Origin: JAZDJP01 sp043803805 | Lineage (GTDB): Bacteria > Planctomycetota > JAZDJP01 | NCBI GenBank assembly: GCA_043803805.1 | Contig: JAZDJP010000058.1 | Span: 1-40,519 of the forward strand | Direction: 5' to 3' | DNA: 40,519 nt | Shown: in pieces, positions 16,209 through 23,637 of the stretch | How positions within the stretch are numbered: the stretch's first letter is position 1 | Layout: each line of letters opens with the position of its first letter | Position numbers and translations under genes: made by a program | Notes under the pieces: model-generated | Database searches by the model: none | Told to the model about the DNA's origin: nothing | Seen by the model: the letters and a program-made list of their open reading frames with translations, nothing else

Positions 16209-18557
16209 TCATTCCACGCGAATGGCGTTCACCTTGCAGGCCGCGAGACACGTCCCGCACCGTGTGCATTTTGTGATTTCGATGAAGTGTTTCTCGTACG
16301 GCCGGGCCTCGATGGCGTCGGCGGGGCAGCGCTGGGCGCACCGGGTGCAGCCGATGCAGTCGTCGGTGACGGAATAGGTGATGAGGTCCCGGCATTTTTT
16401 CGCCGGACAGCGGCCCGCGACGTGGGCCTCGAATTCATCGCGGAAGTGGGTGAGCGTCGAGAGGACCGGGTTCGGGGCGGTTTTCCCAAGCCCGCACAAA
16501 CTCCCTGCGCGGGTGACGTTCGCCAGGCGCTCCAGTTCCGCGAGGTCCGCCATCTTCCCTTTTCCCCGGCAGAGACGCTCTAAAATTTCAAGCATGCGTT
16601 TCGTCCCGACCCGGCAGAACGTGCACTTGCCGCAGGATTCGTTCTGGGTGAACGCGAGAAAATACCGCGCGATGTCCACCATGCAGTCGGTGTCGTCCAG
16701 CACCACGAGCCCCCCGGAGCCCATGATGGCCCCGGCCCGCGCGAGGGCGTCGTAATCCACCGGCGTGTCCGCGAGCGCCGCCGGGACGCATCCGCCCGAC
16801 GGGCCGCCCACCTGGACGGCCTTGAGGGTTTTCCCGCCGGCGATCCCTCCCCCGATTTTCCCGACGATGTCCCGGATCGTCATGCCCATGGGGACCTCGA
16901 TGAGCCCGCCGCGCGCCACCTTCCCGGCCAGAGCGAAGGCCTTCGTCCCTTTGCTTCCCGCGGTGCCCATCGCGGCGAAGGCCGCCGGCCCGTGGCGGAT
17001 AATCCACGGGACGAGGGCCAGCGTCTCGATGTTGTTGATGAGAGTCGGTTTTCCCCGGAATCCGCGCTCCGCGGGGAACGGCGGGCGGAACCGCGGCATC
17101 CCGCGTTTGCCCTCGAGGGCGGCGATGAGGGCGGTTTCCTCCCCGCAGACAAAGGCCCCCCCGCCCTCCGCCACGGCGAGATGCAGAGACCACCCGGAGC
17201 CCCGGATGTTGTCTCCGAGGAAACCCCGCGCCGCGCAAATCGCCAGGGCCTCGCGGGTCCGGCGCAGGGCGAGGGGATATTCCGCGCGAATATACAAATA
17301 TCCTTCCCGCGCGCCCGTCGCCCAGGCGGCGATGGCCATTCCTTCAATGACGCGGAACGGGAAGGATTCCAGGATCATGCGATCCATGAACGCCCCGGGA
17401 TCGCCCTCGTCGCCGTTGGCGATGATGTACTTCACGTCGGAGACGCTTTTCTGCATGGCGTCCCATTTCTCGCCCGTCGGGAATCCCGCGCCGCCCCGGC
17501 CCCGGAGGCCGCTTTCACGGATCTGCCGGATGATGGCGTCCGGATCGCGTCCGGCGAGGCAGGCGTCGAGGGCGTTGAATCCGTCCCGGCGGATGTAGCT
17601 ATCCAGGTCGAGCGGATCCAGTTCCCCGGCGTGTTCCGTGGCGATGCGGACCTGGCCGGCCAGGTACGTCGCGTCGGGTCCCCCCCGGATGTCCACGGCG
17701 TAGCGCGTGACGGGGGCGGGGGATTCCCCGGTGAGAAGGGTGTCCAGGAAGCGTGTCATCGCGACCCTGATCGGCCGGCCGATGCCGGTGGGACGGAAGT
17801 GCCGTTCGAGAATCGCGGAGGCGTCCTCCGGGCGGACCTTCCCGTAGTGGAATACCGCGCCGCCCGCCGTCCGGATTTCCACGAGGGGCGCCTGATAGGA
17901 GACTCCGGTGCACCCGACCATGCGGACGGAGACGGCGAGGTTCAGCCGGGTGATGGCGTGTTCCATCTCCCGACGGACGGCCCGCGCCCCGCCCGCGTCG
18001 CAACTCGAGCACATGCACATGCGCACCTCGCCGCCGCCCCCGGCGGGCGCGGCATCGCGGCGCGGATCGGCCGGGGCCGCCTTCCGGGATTCCAGAAAGT
18101 CGCGCAGAACGTCCGGAACGCCTTCCGGCGTGAGGTGGCCGTAGATCAGATCATCCATCTGGACCACCGGGGCCAGCATGCAGCAGCCCAGGCACGCGAC
18201 CTTTTCCAGGGTGAAGAGGTGTTCGCGGTCGGTGTCCTCGCCCTCCCCGAGCGCGAGGTGGCGGCGGAAGGCATCCCATACAAGTCCGGCCCCTTTGACG
18301 TGGCAGGCCGTTCCGATGCAGACCCGGACGAAATGTTTTCCGGCGGGCGCGAGCCGGAACCGCGGGTAGAACGACACCACTCCGGCGAGGGTCTGGGCGG
18401 AGATGCCCGTGAGTTCCCCGACGCGCCGCAGGGCCGCCTCCGGGATGTAGTGGTACCGTTCCTGGAGGGCGTGGAGGATGGGGACGAGGGCCTCCGGTCC
18501 CCGGCCGGTTTCGGCCACGATGCGGTCGATCTCGCGGATGTCGGTCGGGTCATTCAT
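16209..18557 (-). CDS. NuoE-NuoF fusion: NADH-oxidising flavin/Fe-S subunit
   Basis: Residues 1-160 form a NuoE-like thioredoxin-fold [2Fe-2S] domain (Cys 80, 85, 122, 126). Residues about 176-262 form a second thioredoxin-like ferredoxin region (CMCSSC, VGCTGVSY). A NuoF core follows with the FMN/NADH motifs GRGGAGFPTGEKW and NGDEGDPGAFMDR and the [4Fe-4S] set ESCGKCTFCRVGT plus a later SLCGLG. The C-terminus has two ferredoxin clusters (CIGCTRCAQRCP and CTRCGTCLAACK). The NuoF part resembles HydB/HoxF-type diaphorase subunits of hydrogenases and dehydrogenases; here it is fused to the NuoE (HydC-like) part, and no hydrogenase gene is present. The start at 18557 gives an 8-base overlap with the preceding gene; an upstream ATG at 18602 is possible. 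Cytoplasmic. Confidence 0.9.
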   Translation of the reverse strand: MNDPTDIREIDRIVAETGRGPEALVPILHALQERYHYIPEAALRRVGELTGISAQTLAGVVSFYPRFRLAPAGKHFVRVCIGTACHVKGAGLVWDAFRRHLALGEGEDTDREHLFTLEKVACLGCCMLAPVVQMDDLIYGHLTPEGVPDVLRDFLESRKAAPADPRRDAAPAGGGGEVRMCMCSSCDAGGARAVRREMEHAITRLNLAVSVRMVGCTGVSYQAPLVEIRTAGGAVFHYGKVRPEDASAILERHFRPTGIGRPIRVAMTRFLDTLLTGESPAPVTRYAVDIRGGPDATYLAGQVRIATEHAGELDPLDLDSYIRRDGFNALDACLAGRDPDAIIRQIRESGLRGRGGAGFPTGEKWDAMQKSVSDVKYIIANGDEGDPGAFMDRMILESFPFRVIEGMAIAAWATGAREGYLYIRAEYPLALRRTREALAICAARGFLGDNIRGSGWSLHLAVAEGGGAFVCGEETALIAALEGKRGMPRFRPPFPAERGFRGKPTLINNIETLALVPWIIRHGPAAFAAMGTAGSKGTKAFALAGKVARGGLIEVPMGMTIRDIVGKIGGGIAGGKTLKAVQVGGPSGGCVPAALADTPVDYDALARAGAIMGSGGLVVLDDTDCMVDIARYFLAFTQNESCGKCTFCRVGTKRMLEILERLCRGKGKMADLAELERLANVTRAGSLCGLGKTAPNPVLSTLTHFRDEFEAHVAGRCPAKKCRDLITYSVTDDCIGCTRCAQRCPADAIEARPYEKHFIEITKCTRCGTCLAACKVNAIRVE

Positions 18558-20265
18558 GGATGAAGTAAAGATTCTTCTCTCCGCGGATGTAAATTCCGTC
18601 ATGGGCGAACGCCGGGGTGGCGACCGCCGGTTCCCCGAGGGGGGATTCCTCCAATTTCCCGTATTTCCCCGCCGCCTTGAAAATGTGCGTCACGCCCGCG
18701 CGGTCCACGGCGTAGACGCGGTCCCCCGCGATGACGGGCGAGGCGTAAAATCCATTGGGGAATTCCTGCCGCCACCGGAGCGTTCCGTCCGCGGTGTCGC
18801 GGCAGGTGACCGTGCCGCCGCTCGTGCACATGAAAACCAAATCGCATGTGGCGACGGGGCTGGCGACATCGGGAAGATCGTCCTCCGTTTTCCAGAGAAT
18901 CTCCGGGGAATTGCCGGGCCGGATGGCCGCCAGGCACGCGCCGGCGTTGGCCGCGAAGACGCGCCCGCCGCCGAACGCGGGGGACGGGGCGACATCGCCG
19001 GACAGGCATGACACGCGCCAGAGTTCCCTTCCCGTCACGGGATCGAATCCCATCACGAAGGGATTGGCCGTGGTGATGATTTCGGTTCCCGCTTCGGTGT
19101 CAACCACGATGGGGGATCCCCAGGAATTTTCCACCTCGCGGGGCGTCTCCCAAAGGATTTTTCCCGTCGCGGTGTCGATCGCCGCCAGGAGCCCGAGTCC
19201 CGCCCGGTCGAACTGGACGATCAGCCGCCCGCCGTGGGCGATGAGCGACGAGGCGTGGCCGTAGGCGTTGTCGGGGGCGCCCATGAACGCCGTCCAGACG
19301 GTTTTCCCGGAGAAGTCGAGGCATGCGATGTCGCTTGTCGAGAACATGACGAAGACACGGCGGCCGTCCGTGGCCATGGTGGGGGCCGCATGGCCGGTGT
19401 CCCCGGACACGTTCGGGCGTTCGCCGGAGGCCGCGGGCGTGACCGCGTTCCGCCAGAGGAGTTTCCCGGTGGCGGCGTCGAAACAGAATGCCTCCATGGA
19501 CGCGTCATCCGCGCCGCTTAAAAATACCTTGTCGCCCCAGACGATGGGGGAGTTCGTTCCCGGTTTCGGGACGGGCGACTTCCAGAGGATGTTTTTCCTG
19601 GTGGGGCCGTTCCATTCAAGCGGAGCGCGCGCCGCGCCGGCCACGCCGATGCCCCCGGGCCCCCGGAAGGAAGGCCAGCGTTTCATTGTCTCATGCGATC
19701 CCGGGGCGTTGGCGGGTCTCGGGATTCGGGACTCGGGGTTCGCGGAAATAGATGACGGGGAGGGAGAGAGACGCCACGCGGCCATCAGTGCCGCGGCCGC
19801 GAGAATCAGGCCCGCAGCCGCGACGAGCCGGCGGGCGAGCCGGCCTTCCCGCAGGGAATTATCGGGAACGGGGTATTTCGCGGGCCGCGGCGTCGTGCGT
19901 CGTGCGGCGGCCAGGACCCGGAGGGACACGAGAAGCCCGGCGATGCTTCCGAGCAGGAGGAACGTCCCCACGCGGAGAAACTCGCGGCCGGCGAAGTACG
20001 ATTTCCGGACGAGGAGGTCGAGGGCGCGGACATCGTCGGTCAGTTTCCCGTTTTCGGGACGGGCCCGGAGCTGTTCCTTGAGGGTGTCGAGGGTGGTGGC
20101 CTGGAGGGGGTCGGCGTTCCGGGTCTGGACGAATCCGGCGATCATCAAGGCCAGAATCACAAGGGATGTGACTCCGGTGGCGACGGCGGCGCCGAAGGCC
20201 GCGCGGCGGAGGCGTTCGTTCCGGGCGAGGGGGGGATTGGGGCGGGCCGGGGGCGTGTTCGTCAT
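18550..20265 (-). CDS. Membrane-anchored PQQ-type beta-propeller protein
   Basis: The product (571 residues from the ATG at 20265) has an N-terminal part with three hydrophobic segments (about 25-45, 95-115 and 145-160), with a short charged region between the first two. From about residue 185 it is a propeller that opens with RWPSFRGPGG and shows repeated blade motifs such as FDAATGKLLWRN, IDTATGKILWE, FDPVTGRELWR and DTADGTLRWR. This domain is expected on the outside of the cytoplasmic membrane. The start at 20265 makes a canonical 4-base ATGA overlap with the polyferredoxin gene; an ATG at 20280 is also in frame. It lies between the NapH-like protein and the NuoEF fusion, so it is likely part of the same electron-transfer assembly. 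Catalysis as a quinoprotein is unproven. Confidence 0.85.
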   Translation of the reverse strand: MTNTPPARPNPPLARNERLRRAAFGAAVATGVTSLVILALMIAGFVQTRNADPLQATTLDTLKEQLRARPENGKLTDDVRALDLLVRKSYFAGREFLRVGTFLLLGSIAGLLVSLRVLAAARRTTPRPAKYPVPDNSLREGRLARRLVAAAGLILAAAALMAAWRLSPSPSSISANPESRIPRPANAPGSHETMKRWPSFRGPGGIGVAGAARAPLEWNGPTRKNILWKSPVPKPGTNSPIVWGDKVFLSGADDASMEAFCFDAATGKLLWRNAVTPAASGERPNVSGDTGHAAPTMATDGRRVFVMFSTSDIACLDFSGKTVWTAFMGAPDNAYGHASSLIAHGGRLIVQFDRAGLGLLAAIDTATGKILWETPREVENSWGSPIVVDTEAGTEIITTANPFVMGFDPVTGRELWRVSCLSGDVAPSPAFGGGRVFAANAGACLAAIRPGNSPEILWKTEDDLPDVASPVATCDLVFMCTSGGTVTCRDTADGTLRWRQEFPNGFYASPVIAGDRVYAVDRAGVTHIFKAAGKYGKLEESPLGEPAVATPAFAHDGIYIRGEKNLYFIHE

Positions 20266-21581
20266 TCCCGTTTTCCCCATCGCGCGCGTTCCTTCGGGCA
20301 GAAGTCAAAACACCGTCCGCAACTGAAGCAGGCGGCGCGATCGGGTTCGTAATCGGTCCGGAGACGCCGGGTGGAGAGCGCGATCAGAGTCAGGCCAAAG
20401 GCGAGGCCGAGGAATATGCCGAGAATCATTCCCCCGAGGCGGGATTTCGCCCGCGCGGCGTCGGCCTCGCGGAAGAGGTCCGTGACGGACCGGCCCGTCC
20501 CCCGGAAGGCCTCGCTTTCGGGTGTCATGTCGCCCGTTCCCGCCTCTTCCAGGCGGATCTGTTCCGCCAGGGCCACGGACGCGTGGAGGCGGGCGAGGGG
20601 CGCGCCGAGAAGTCGGCCTGCCCATCCCCCCGCGGCGACGATCACGGGAAGGATCGCGATATAAACCGCGAGCCTCCGCCGGGACTGCTGGCGGTCTTCC
20701 GGAGGCCGTTCGGGCACGGGCCGGCGCGTGAGCGCGAACGGGCAGGAGGTCTCGCACAGGGCGCACTGGACGCATTCGTCGGGGGTGATTGTGACGTGCC
20801 ACTGGGAGAACCGGGACATCCAGTTGAGAATGACACCATAGGGGCAGAAAAACCGGCAGTAGGGACGGGCGATGAACATTCCCGCCAGGAGCAATCCGGC
20901 GCCGAGCGCGAGCATCCCCGTTGTGCCGGTCCGCCGGAAGATTGCGATGAACGGGTCGTACTCACAAATGATGAACCGGTTCGCGGTGACGACGAGCATC
21001 ACCGCGAGTCCGAGATACGCGTACGCCGCCATCCCCAGAGCATGGCCGAGCCAGTCGGGGATGCGGACCGGTCGGAGGATCACAAGATCCTGGAGCGCCC
21101 CGTGGGGGCAGACGGCGGCGCAGAACGTCCGGCCGAAAAAGAGGGTGAGCGCGAGCGGGATGAGGAAGAATGCCAGGACGCCCCAGGGGATCGCGTACGC
21201 CGGATCGGAAAACGCCAGTGTGACATTTTGAATCGCGCCAATGGGGCAGACGCAGCCCTTTCGCCAGAACCCGAAATACAACACGCTGAAAATCGAGAGA
21301 AGGAGAATTCCGGTCCGCGATCGTTTCCGCAGGGCGAGGAAACTGGCGAGGGCAATGGCCGCAATGAGCACCGCGACATCCAGAATGTCCCATCCGGTCG
21401 CGGACGGCAGGGGGGCGGCGGGGACGGGGAGGCGGTGGCCGGACTCGAATTCCGGACGGGGGAAGCGTTCCATCCCGAACGCTGGCGCGGCGAGGAGTAT
21501 GAGAATGACGACAGAACAATTCACGAACGAATAAAACCGCTTTGGGCAAATGCGAATTGTCCTGGGGAAAAGTTCGTTCAC
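20262..21581 (-). CDS. NapH/NosR-like membrane polyferredoxin
   Basis: The product has 439 residues from a GTG start at 21581 that overlaps the previous stop as GTGA; the longer frame to 21677 is unlikely because it would run inside the previous gene. Several membrane segments alternate with Cys motifs of the NapH/NosR family: RKGCVCPIGAIQN, GRTFCAAVCPHGALQD and RPYCRFFCPYGVILNW. A [4Fe-4S] site CVQCALCETSCP follows, and the C-terminal tail carries another, CFSCGRCFDFCPK. NapH and NosR pass electrons between the quinone pool or cytoplasmic donors and periplasmic acceptors. Here the partners are a Tat-type ferredoxin on one side and a NuoEF-type NADH module on the other. The FMN-binding domain of true NosR is absent. 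Confidence 0.88.
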   Translation of the reverse strand: MNELFPRTIRICPKRFYSFVNCSVVILILLAAPAFGMERFPRPEFESGHRLPVPAAPLPSATGWDILDVAVLIAAIALASFLALRKRSRTGILLLSIFSVLYFGFWRKGCVCPIGAIQNVTLAFSDPAYAIPWGVLAFFLIPLALTLFFGRTFCAAVCPHGALQDLVILRPVRIPDWLGHALGMAAYAYLGLAVMLVVTANRFIICEYDPFIAIFRRTGTTGMLALGAGLLLAGMFIARPYCRFFCPYGVILNWMSRFSQWHVTITPDECVQCALCETSCPFALTRRPVPERPPEDRQQSRRRLAVYIAILPVIVAAGGWAGRLLGAPLARLHASVALAEQIRLEEAGTGDMTPESEAFRGTGRSVTDLFREADAARAKSRLGGMILGIFLGLAFGLTLIALSTRRLRTDYEPDRAACFSCGRCFDFCPKERARWGKRE

Positions 21582-22153
21582 GTCACACCCCCTTCGTATT
21601 TCCCCTTGAGAAGATACGGCCGGTCCGCCGGCACCCGCCGGTACGCCCCGGACGGGCAGACCCGGGCGATGGCGCATTCGTTACAGTTCAGGCACCGGTC
21701 GTGCCGGACCTGCAAAAACAATGACCCGTTGCCGAACGAGCCGCATCCCTTCACGCATTTCCCGCACCCGACGCATAATTTTTCGTCAATCGTGTACTCG
21801 TAGTAGGGGTCCTCCACGAACGTCCGCCGGATGGCCCCGACGGGACAACGCTGGTTTTCCGCGGCGGTGTCGAGGATTTTCGCGTCAGCCGGGTAGTATC
21901 CCATGCAGAGCCGGCAGTAACCGCACATGTCGAAGGCATGGACGCACTTCACGGCCGATGGCGCCAGGACGCAGGCCGTGGCGCACCGGCCGCATTGGAT
22001 GCATTTCTCGGGATCGAGCTGCCAGACGGTGTCCCGCTTGCGGGAGCGCATGAGGGCCGCGCCCGCAATCCCCCCCAGGGCGAGGACGGCCGCGCCACGC
22101 AGGAGATCTCGGCGGGAGAGGGAGTGGGAAGGGTTGGTTTCGCTGGAGTTCAT
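21578..22153 (-). CDS. Exported polyferredoxin with Tat-type leader (NapG-like)
   Basis: The 191-residue product begins with a twin-arginine leader: SRRDLLRG followed by the hydrophobic run AAVLALGGIAGAAL. The mature part carries several Cys motifs: CIQCGRCATAC, CGYCRLC with an upstream Cys, CVGCGKCVKGC and CLNCNECAIARVCP, together enough for about four [4Fe-4S] clusters. This is the general plan of NapG/NrfC-like ferredoxins, which partner NapH-like membrane proteins in the periplasm. The next gene overlaps it by GTGA. The 162-base gap on its upstream side holds two copies of a palindromic repeat, the only real interruption in the operon. Confidence 0.88.
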   Translation of the reverse strand: MNSSETNPSHSLSRRDLLRGAAVLALGGIAGAALMRSRKRDTVWQLDPEKCIQCGRCATACVLAPSAVKCVHAFDMCGYCRLCMGYYPADAKILDTAAENQRCPVGAIRRTFVEDPYYEYTIDEKLCVGCGKCVKGCGSFGNGSLFLQVRHDRCLNCNECAIARVCPSGAYRRVPADRPYLLKGKYEGGVT

Positions 22154-22185
22154 GTTGCGAGTGAATATCTCCGTACAATCAATCC

Positions 22186-22214
22186 GCTCATGGTGAGTTT
22201 ATCGAACCATGAGC
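22186..22214. repeat. Palindromic element, copy 1
   Basis: Arms GCTCATGGT (22186-22194) and ACCATGAGC (22206-22214) enclose the 11-base loop GAGTTTATCGA. It shares arm length, loop length and the loop pattern GAG-n4-TCGA with two other copies nearby, while the arm sequences differ in matched pairs. Confidence 0.85.
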
Positions 22215-22233
22215 CATACGCATACCATTCTCG

Positions 22234-22262
22234 GCTCATCCTTCGACAGGCTCAGGATGAGC
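22234..22262. repeat. Palindromic element, copy 2 (inverted)
   Basis: Arms GCTCATCCT (22234-22242) and AGGATGAGC (22254-22262) enclose the 11-base loop TCGACAGGCTC, whose reverse complement GAGCCTGTCGA fits the loop pattern of the other copies. The copy is therefore in the opposite direction. Confidence 0.85.
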
Positions 22263-22315
22263 GGACTGATAAATGTCGTCTTCCCATGGGCGGGTTTCCT
22301 CTATCATAGCATTCA

Positions 22316-22603
22316 TCATTTTTTCTCCGGCAGCACCTGCCGGGCGGAAAGCCCCCGGGGCAGGCCGCAGGCGGCGAGATCCGGGCATCCCCGGCAGGCG
22401 CCGTCCCGGTCGCAGGATTCGCCACTGGCGGCCGTCCGGCGTTTCCCGGCGAGGAACGCCCCGGCGATCCCCAGGGCGCCCAACAACGCGTACCGGAACA
22501 GGTCGCGGCGGGTAAATGGTTCCGCTCGTGGTGAGCGGGTCGAACCACGAGCAACGACTCCTGGCTCATCCTTGTCGTCGTGAGTATTGTGCGGCGCGCT
22601 CAA
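22316..22603 (-). CDS. Small Cys-rich protein with Tat-type leader
   Basis: The 95-residue product ends with a leader-like stretch FTRRDLFRYALLGALGIAGAF (about 30-50) and a short tail holding four Cys in CDRDGACRGCPDLAACGLP, spacing C-x5-C-x2-C-x5-C. The likely start is a TTG at 22601-22603 that overlaps the NHL gene's TGA as TTGA, matching the GTGA and ATGA couplings elsewhere in this operon. The four Cys could bind a cluster or metal, but no family could be named with certainty. Residues about 12-29, between the start and the twin arginines, are encoded by a palindromic repeat unit and are probably not part of the original protein. Being placed before the ferredoxin and NapH-like genes, it is a plausible small accessory subunit. 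Confidence 0.65.
   Translation of the reverse strand: MSAPHNTHDDKDEPGVVARGSTRSPRAEPFTRRDLFRYALLGALGIAGAFLAGKRRTAASGESCDRDGACRGCPDLAACGLPRGLSARQVLPEKK
22524..22552. repeat. Palindromic element, copy 3, inside a coding sequence
   Basis: Arms GCTCGTGGT (22524-22532) and ACCACGAGC (22544-22552) enclose the 11-base loop GAGCGGGTCGA. It lies in frame within the small Tat-type gene and encodes roughly residues 18-27. A further GCTCATCCT half-unit lies at 22564-22572. Confidence 0.85.
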
Positions 22604-23637
22604 GGTTTTTCTCCGGCGTTCGGTTGTTTTTCGACAAACACCCGGATCTTTCCCCTCTTGGGATCGAGGACGAGAATCCGCCTCGTCGAATCCACCGCGA
22701 TGTCGAGGCCCACCGTGCCTCGGGCGAATTTCTCGGGTCCCGCCACCACGCCGAGGAATTTCCCCGCCGGGTCGTAAATTTTCACCCGCGCGAATCCCTT
22801 CTCGGCCGTCACGAACCGCCCGTCCGGCAGAATGGCGAAATGCGACGGGTTGCAACAGCCGCAGAAACCCGCGATGTCCGGGGATGCGTCTCCCCAGGAT
22901 GATATCAGATCCCCGTTCGGACGGTAGTTTTCGAGGGAGTGACGGCCGGTGTTGGCGGCCCAGACCGACCCGTCCGGACCGGCGGCGACGTCGAAGTAGG
23001 CGCTGGGAAGGATGAATCCCGGGATGCCGCGTTTTGTATCTTTTGCGCCGATACGGTTGAGAAGTTTCCCGTCATGATCGTACCGGAGAATGATGCGATT
23101 TCCGGCGTCGGCGACGAAGACGTCGTTGTCGGTGACGGCGATGGAGGTGATGTAGGCGTTTTTGCCGAGAGTCTCCCACGCAATTAGTCCCAGGGAATGA
23201 TCCTTCATTACTTCAACGTGATTTTGAGTGCCGATGAAAAAATCCCGGTCGTGTGCTGTCAGGCAGTGGACTGATCCAGAAAGAGTTTTGTCCGGTCCGC
23301 TGATCCGTTTCCAGTCAGGGGTCAGGAGGACGACGGTGTTTTCGCCGGCAATATAAATCCTATCCTCCGGTCCCACCGCCAGTGCCCGGAGATTCGGGAT
23401 TCCCGGGTCGAGGGGGGGCATTTCGTCGAAGAGAATCAGACGGGGATCGGTTTTGGCGTATTCCCCAAGATCGGTGTGGGTGTCGCATTCCAGAAGATTG
23501 CACGGTTTGGAACGGTCCCGGCGCTGGGCAAGCCATGGCATCAGGTATCCGGCGGCAATCGCGATCACCGCGATGCTGGAAAGGGCGGTGATGAGAACAA
23601 CCATGCCTCGTCCGGTATTGGAATGAGAACGTTTCAT
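22600..23637 (-). CDS. Membrane-anchored NHL-repeat propeller protein
   Basis: The 345-residue product has one N-terminal hydrophobic segment (VVLITALSSIAVIAIAAGY, about 13-31) and then a six-bladed NHL-type propeller. Visible blades include NLRALAVGPEDRIYIAGE, ITSIAVTDNDVFVADAGN followed by RIILRYDHDGKLL, and FAILPDGRFVTAEKG followed by RVKIYDPAGKFLGVV. The CGCCNPSHFAIL stretch is a recognisable feature of a subgroup of these proteins. The ATG at 23637 overlaps the preceding gene by 4 bases (ATGA). The propeller is expected in the periplasm. NHL proteins bind proteins or small ligands; the role here is likely structural or in binding a redox partner, which is inference from the operon. Confidence 0.85.
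   Translation of the reverse strand: MKRSHSNTGRGMVVLITALSSIAVIAIAAGYLMPWLAQRRDRSKPCNLLECDTHTDLGEYAKTDPRLILFDEMPPLDPGIPNLRALAVGPEDRIYIAGENTVVLLTPDWKRISGPDKTLSGSVHCLTAHDRDFFIGTQNHVEVMKDHSLGLIAWETLGKNAYITSIAVTDNDVFVADAGNRIILRYDHDGKLLNRIGAKDTKRGIPGFILPSAYFDVAAGPDGSVWAANTGRHSLENYRPNGDLISSWGDASPDIAGFCGCCNPSHFAILPDGRFVTAEKGFARVKIYDPAGKFLGVVAGPEKFARGTVGLDIAVDSTRRILVLDPKRGKIRVFVEKQPNAGEKP

Noticed and set aside
14657..18557. Complex I or [FeFe]-hydrogenase operon
   Set aside because: NuoE, NuoF and NuoG-like parts are present, but there are no complex I membrane subunits and no H-cluster Cys motifs in any frame I read.
20262..21581. True NosR with a nitrous-oxide reductase system
   Set aside because: The FMN-binding periplasmic domain of NosR is absent and there is no nosZ or copper-site gene in the window; only the membrane Fe-S part is similar.
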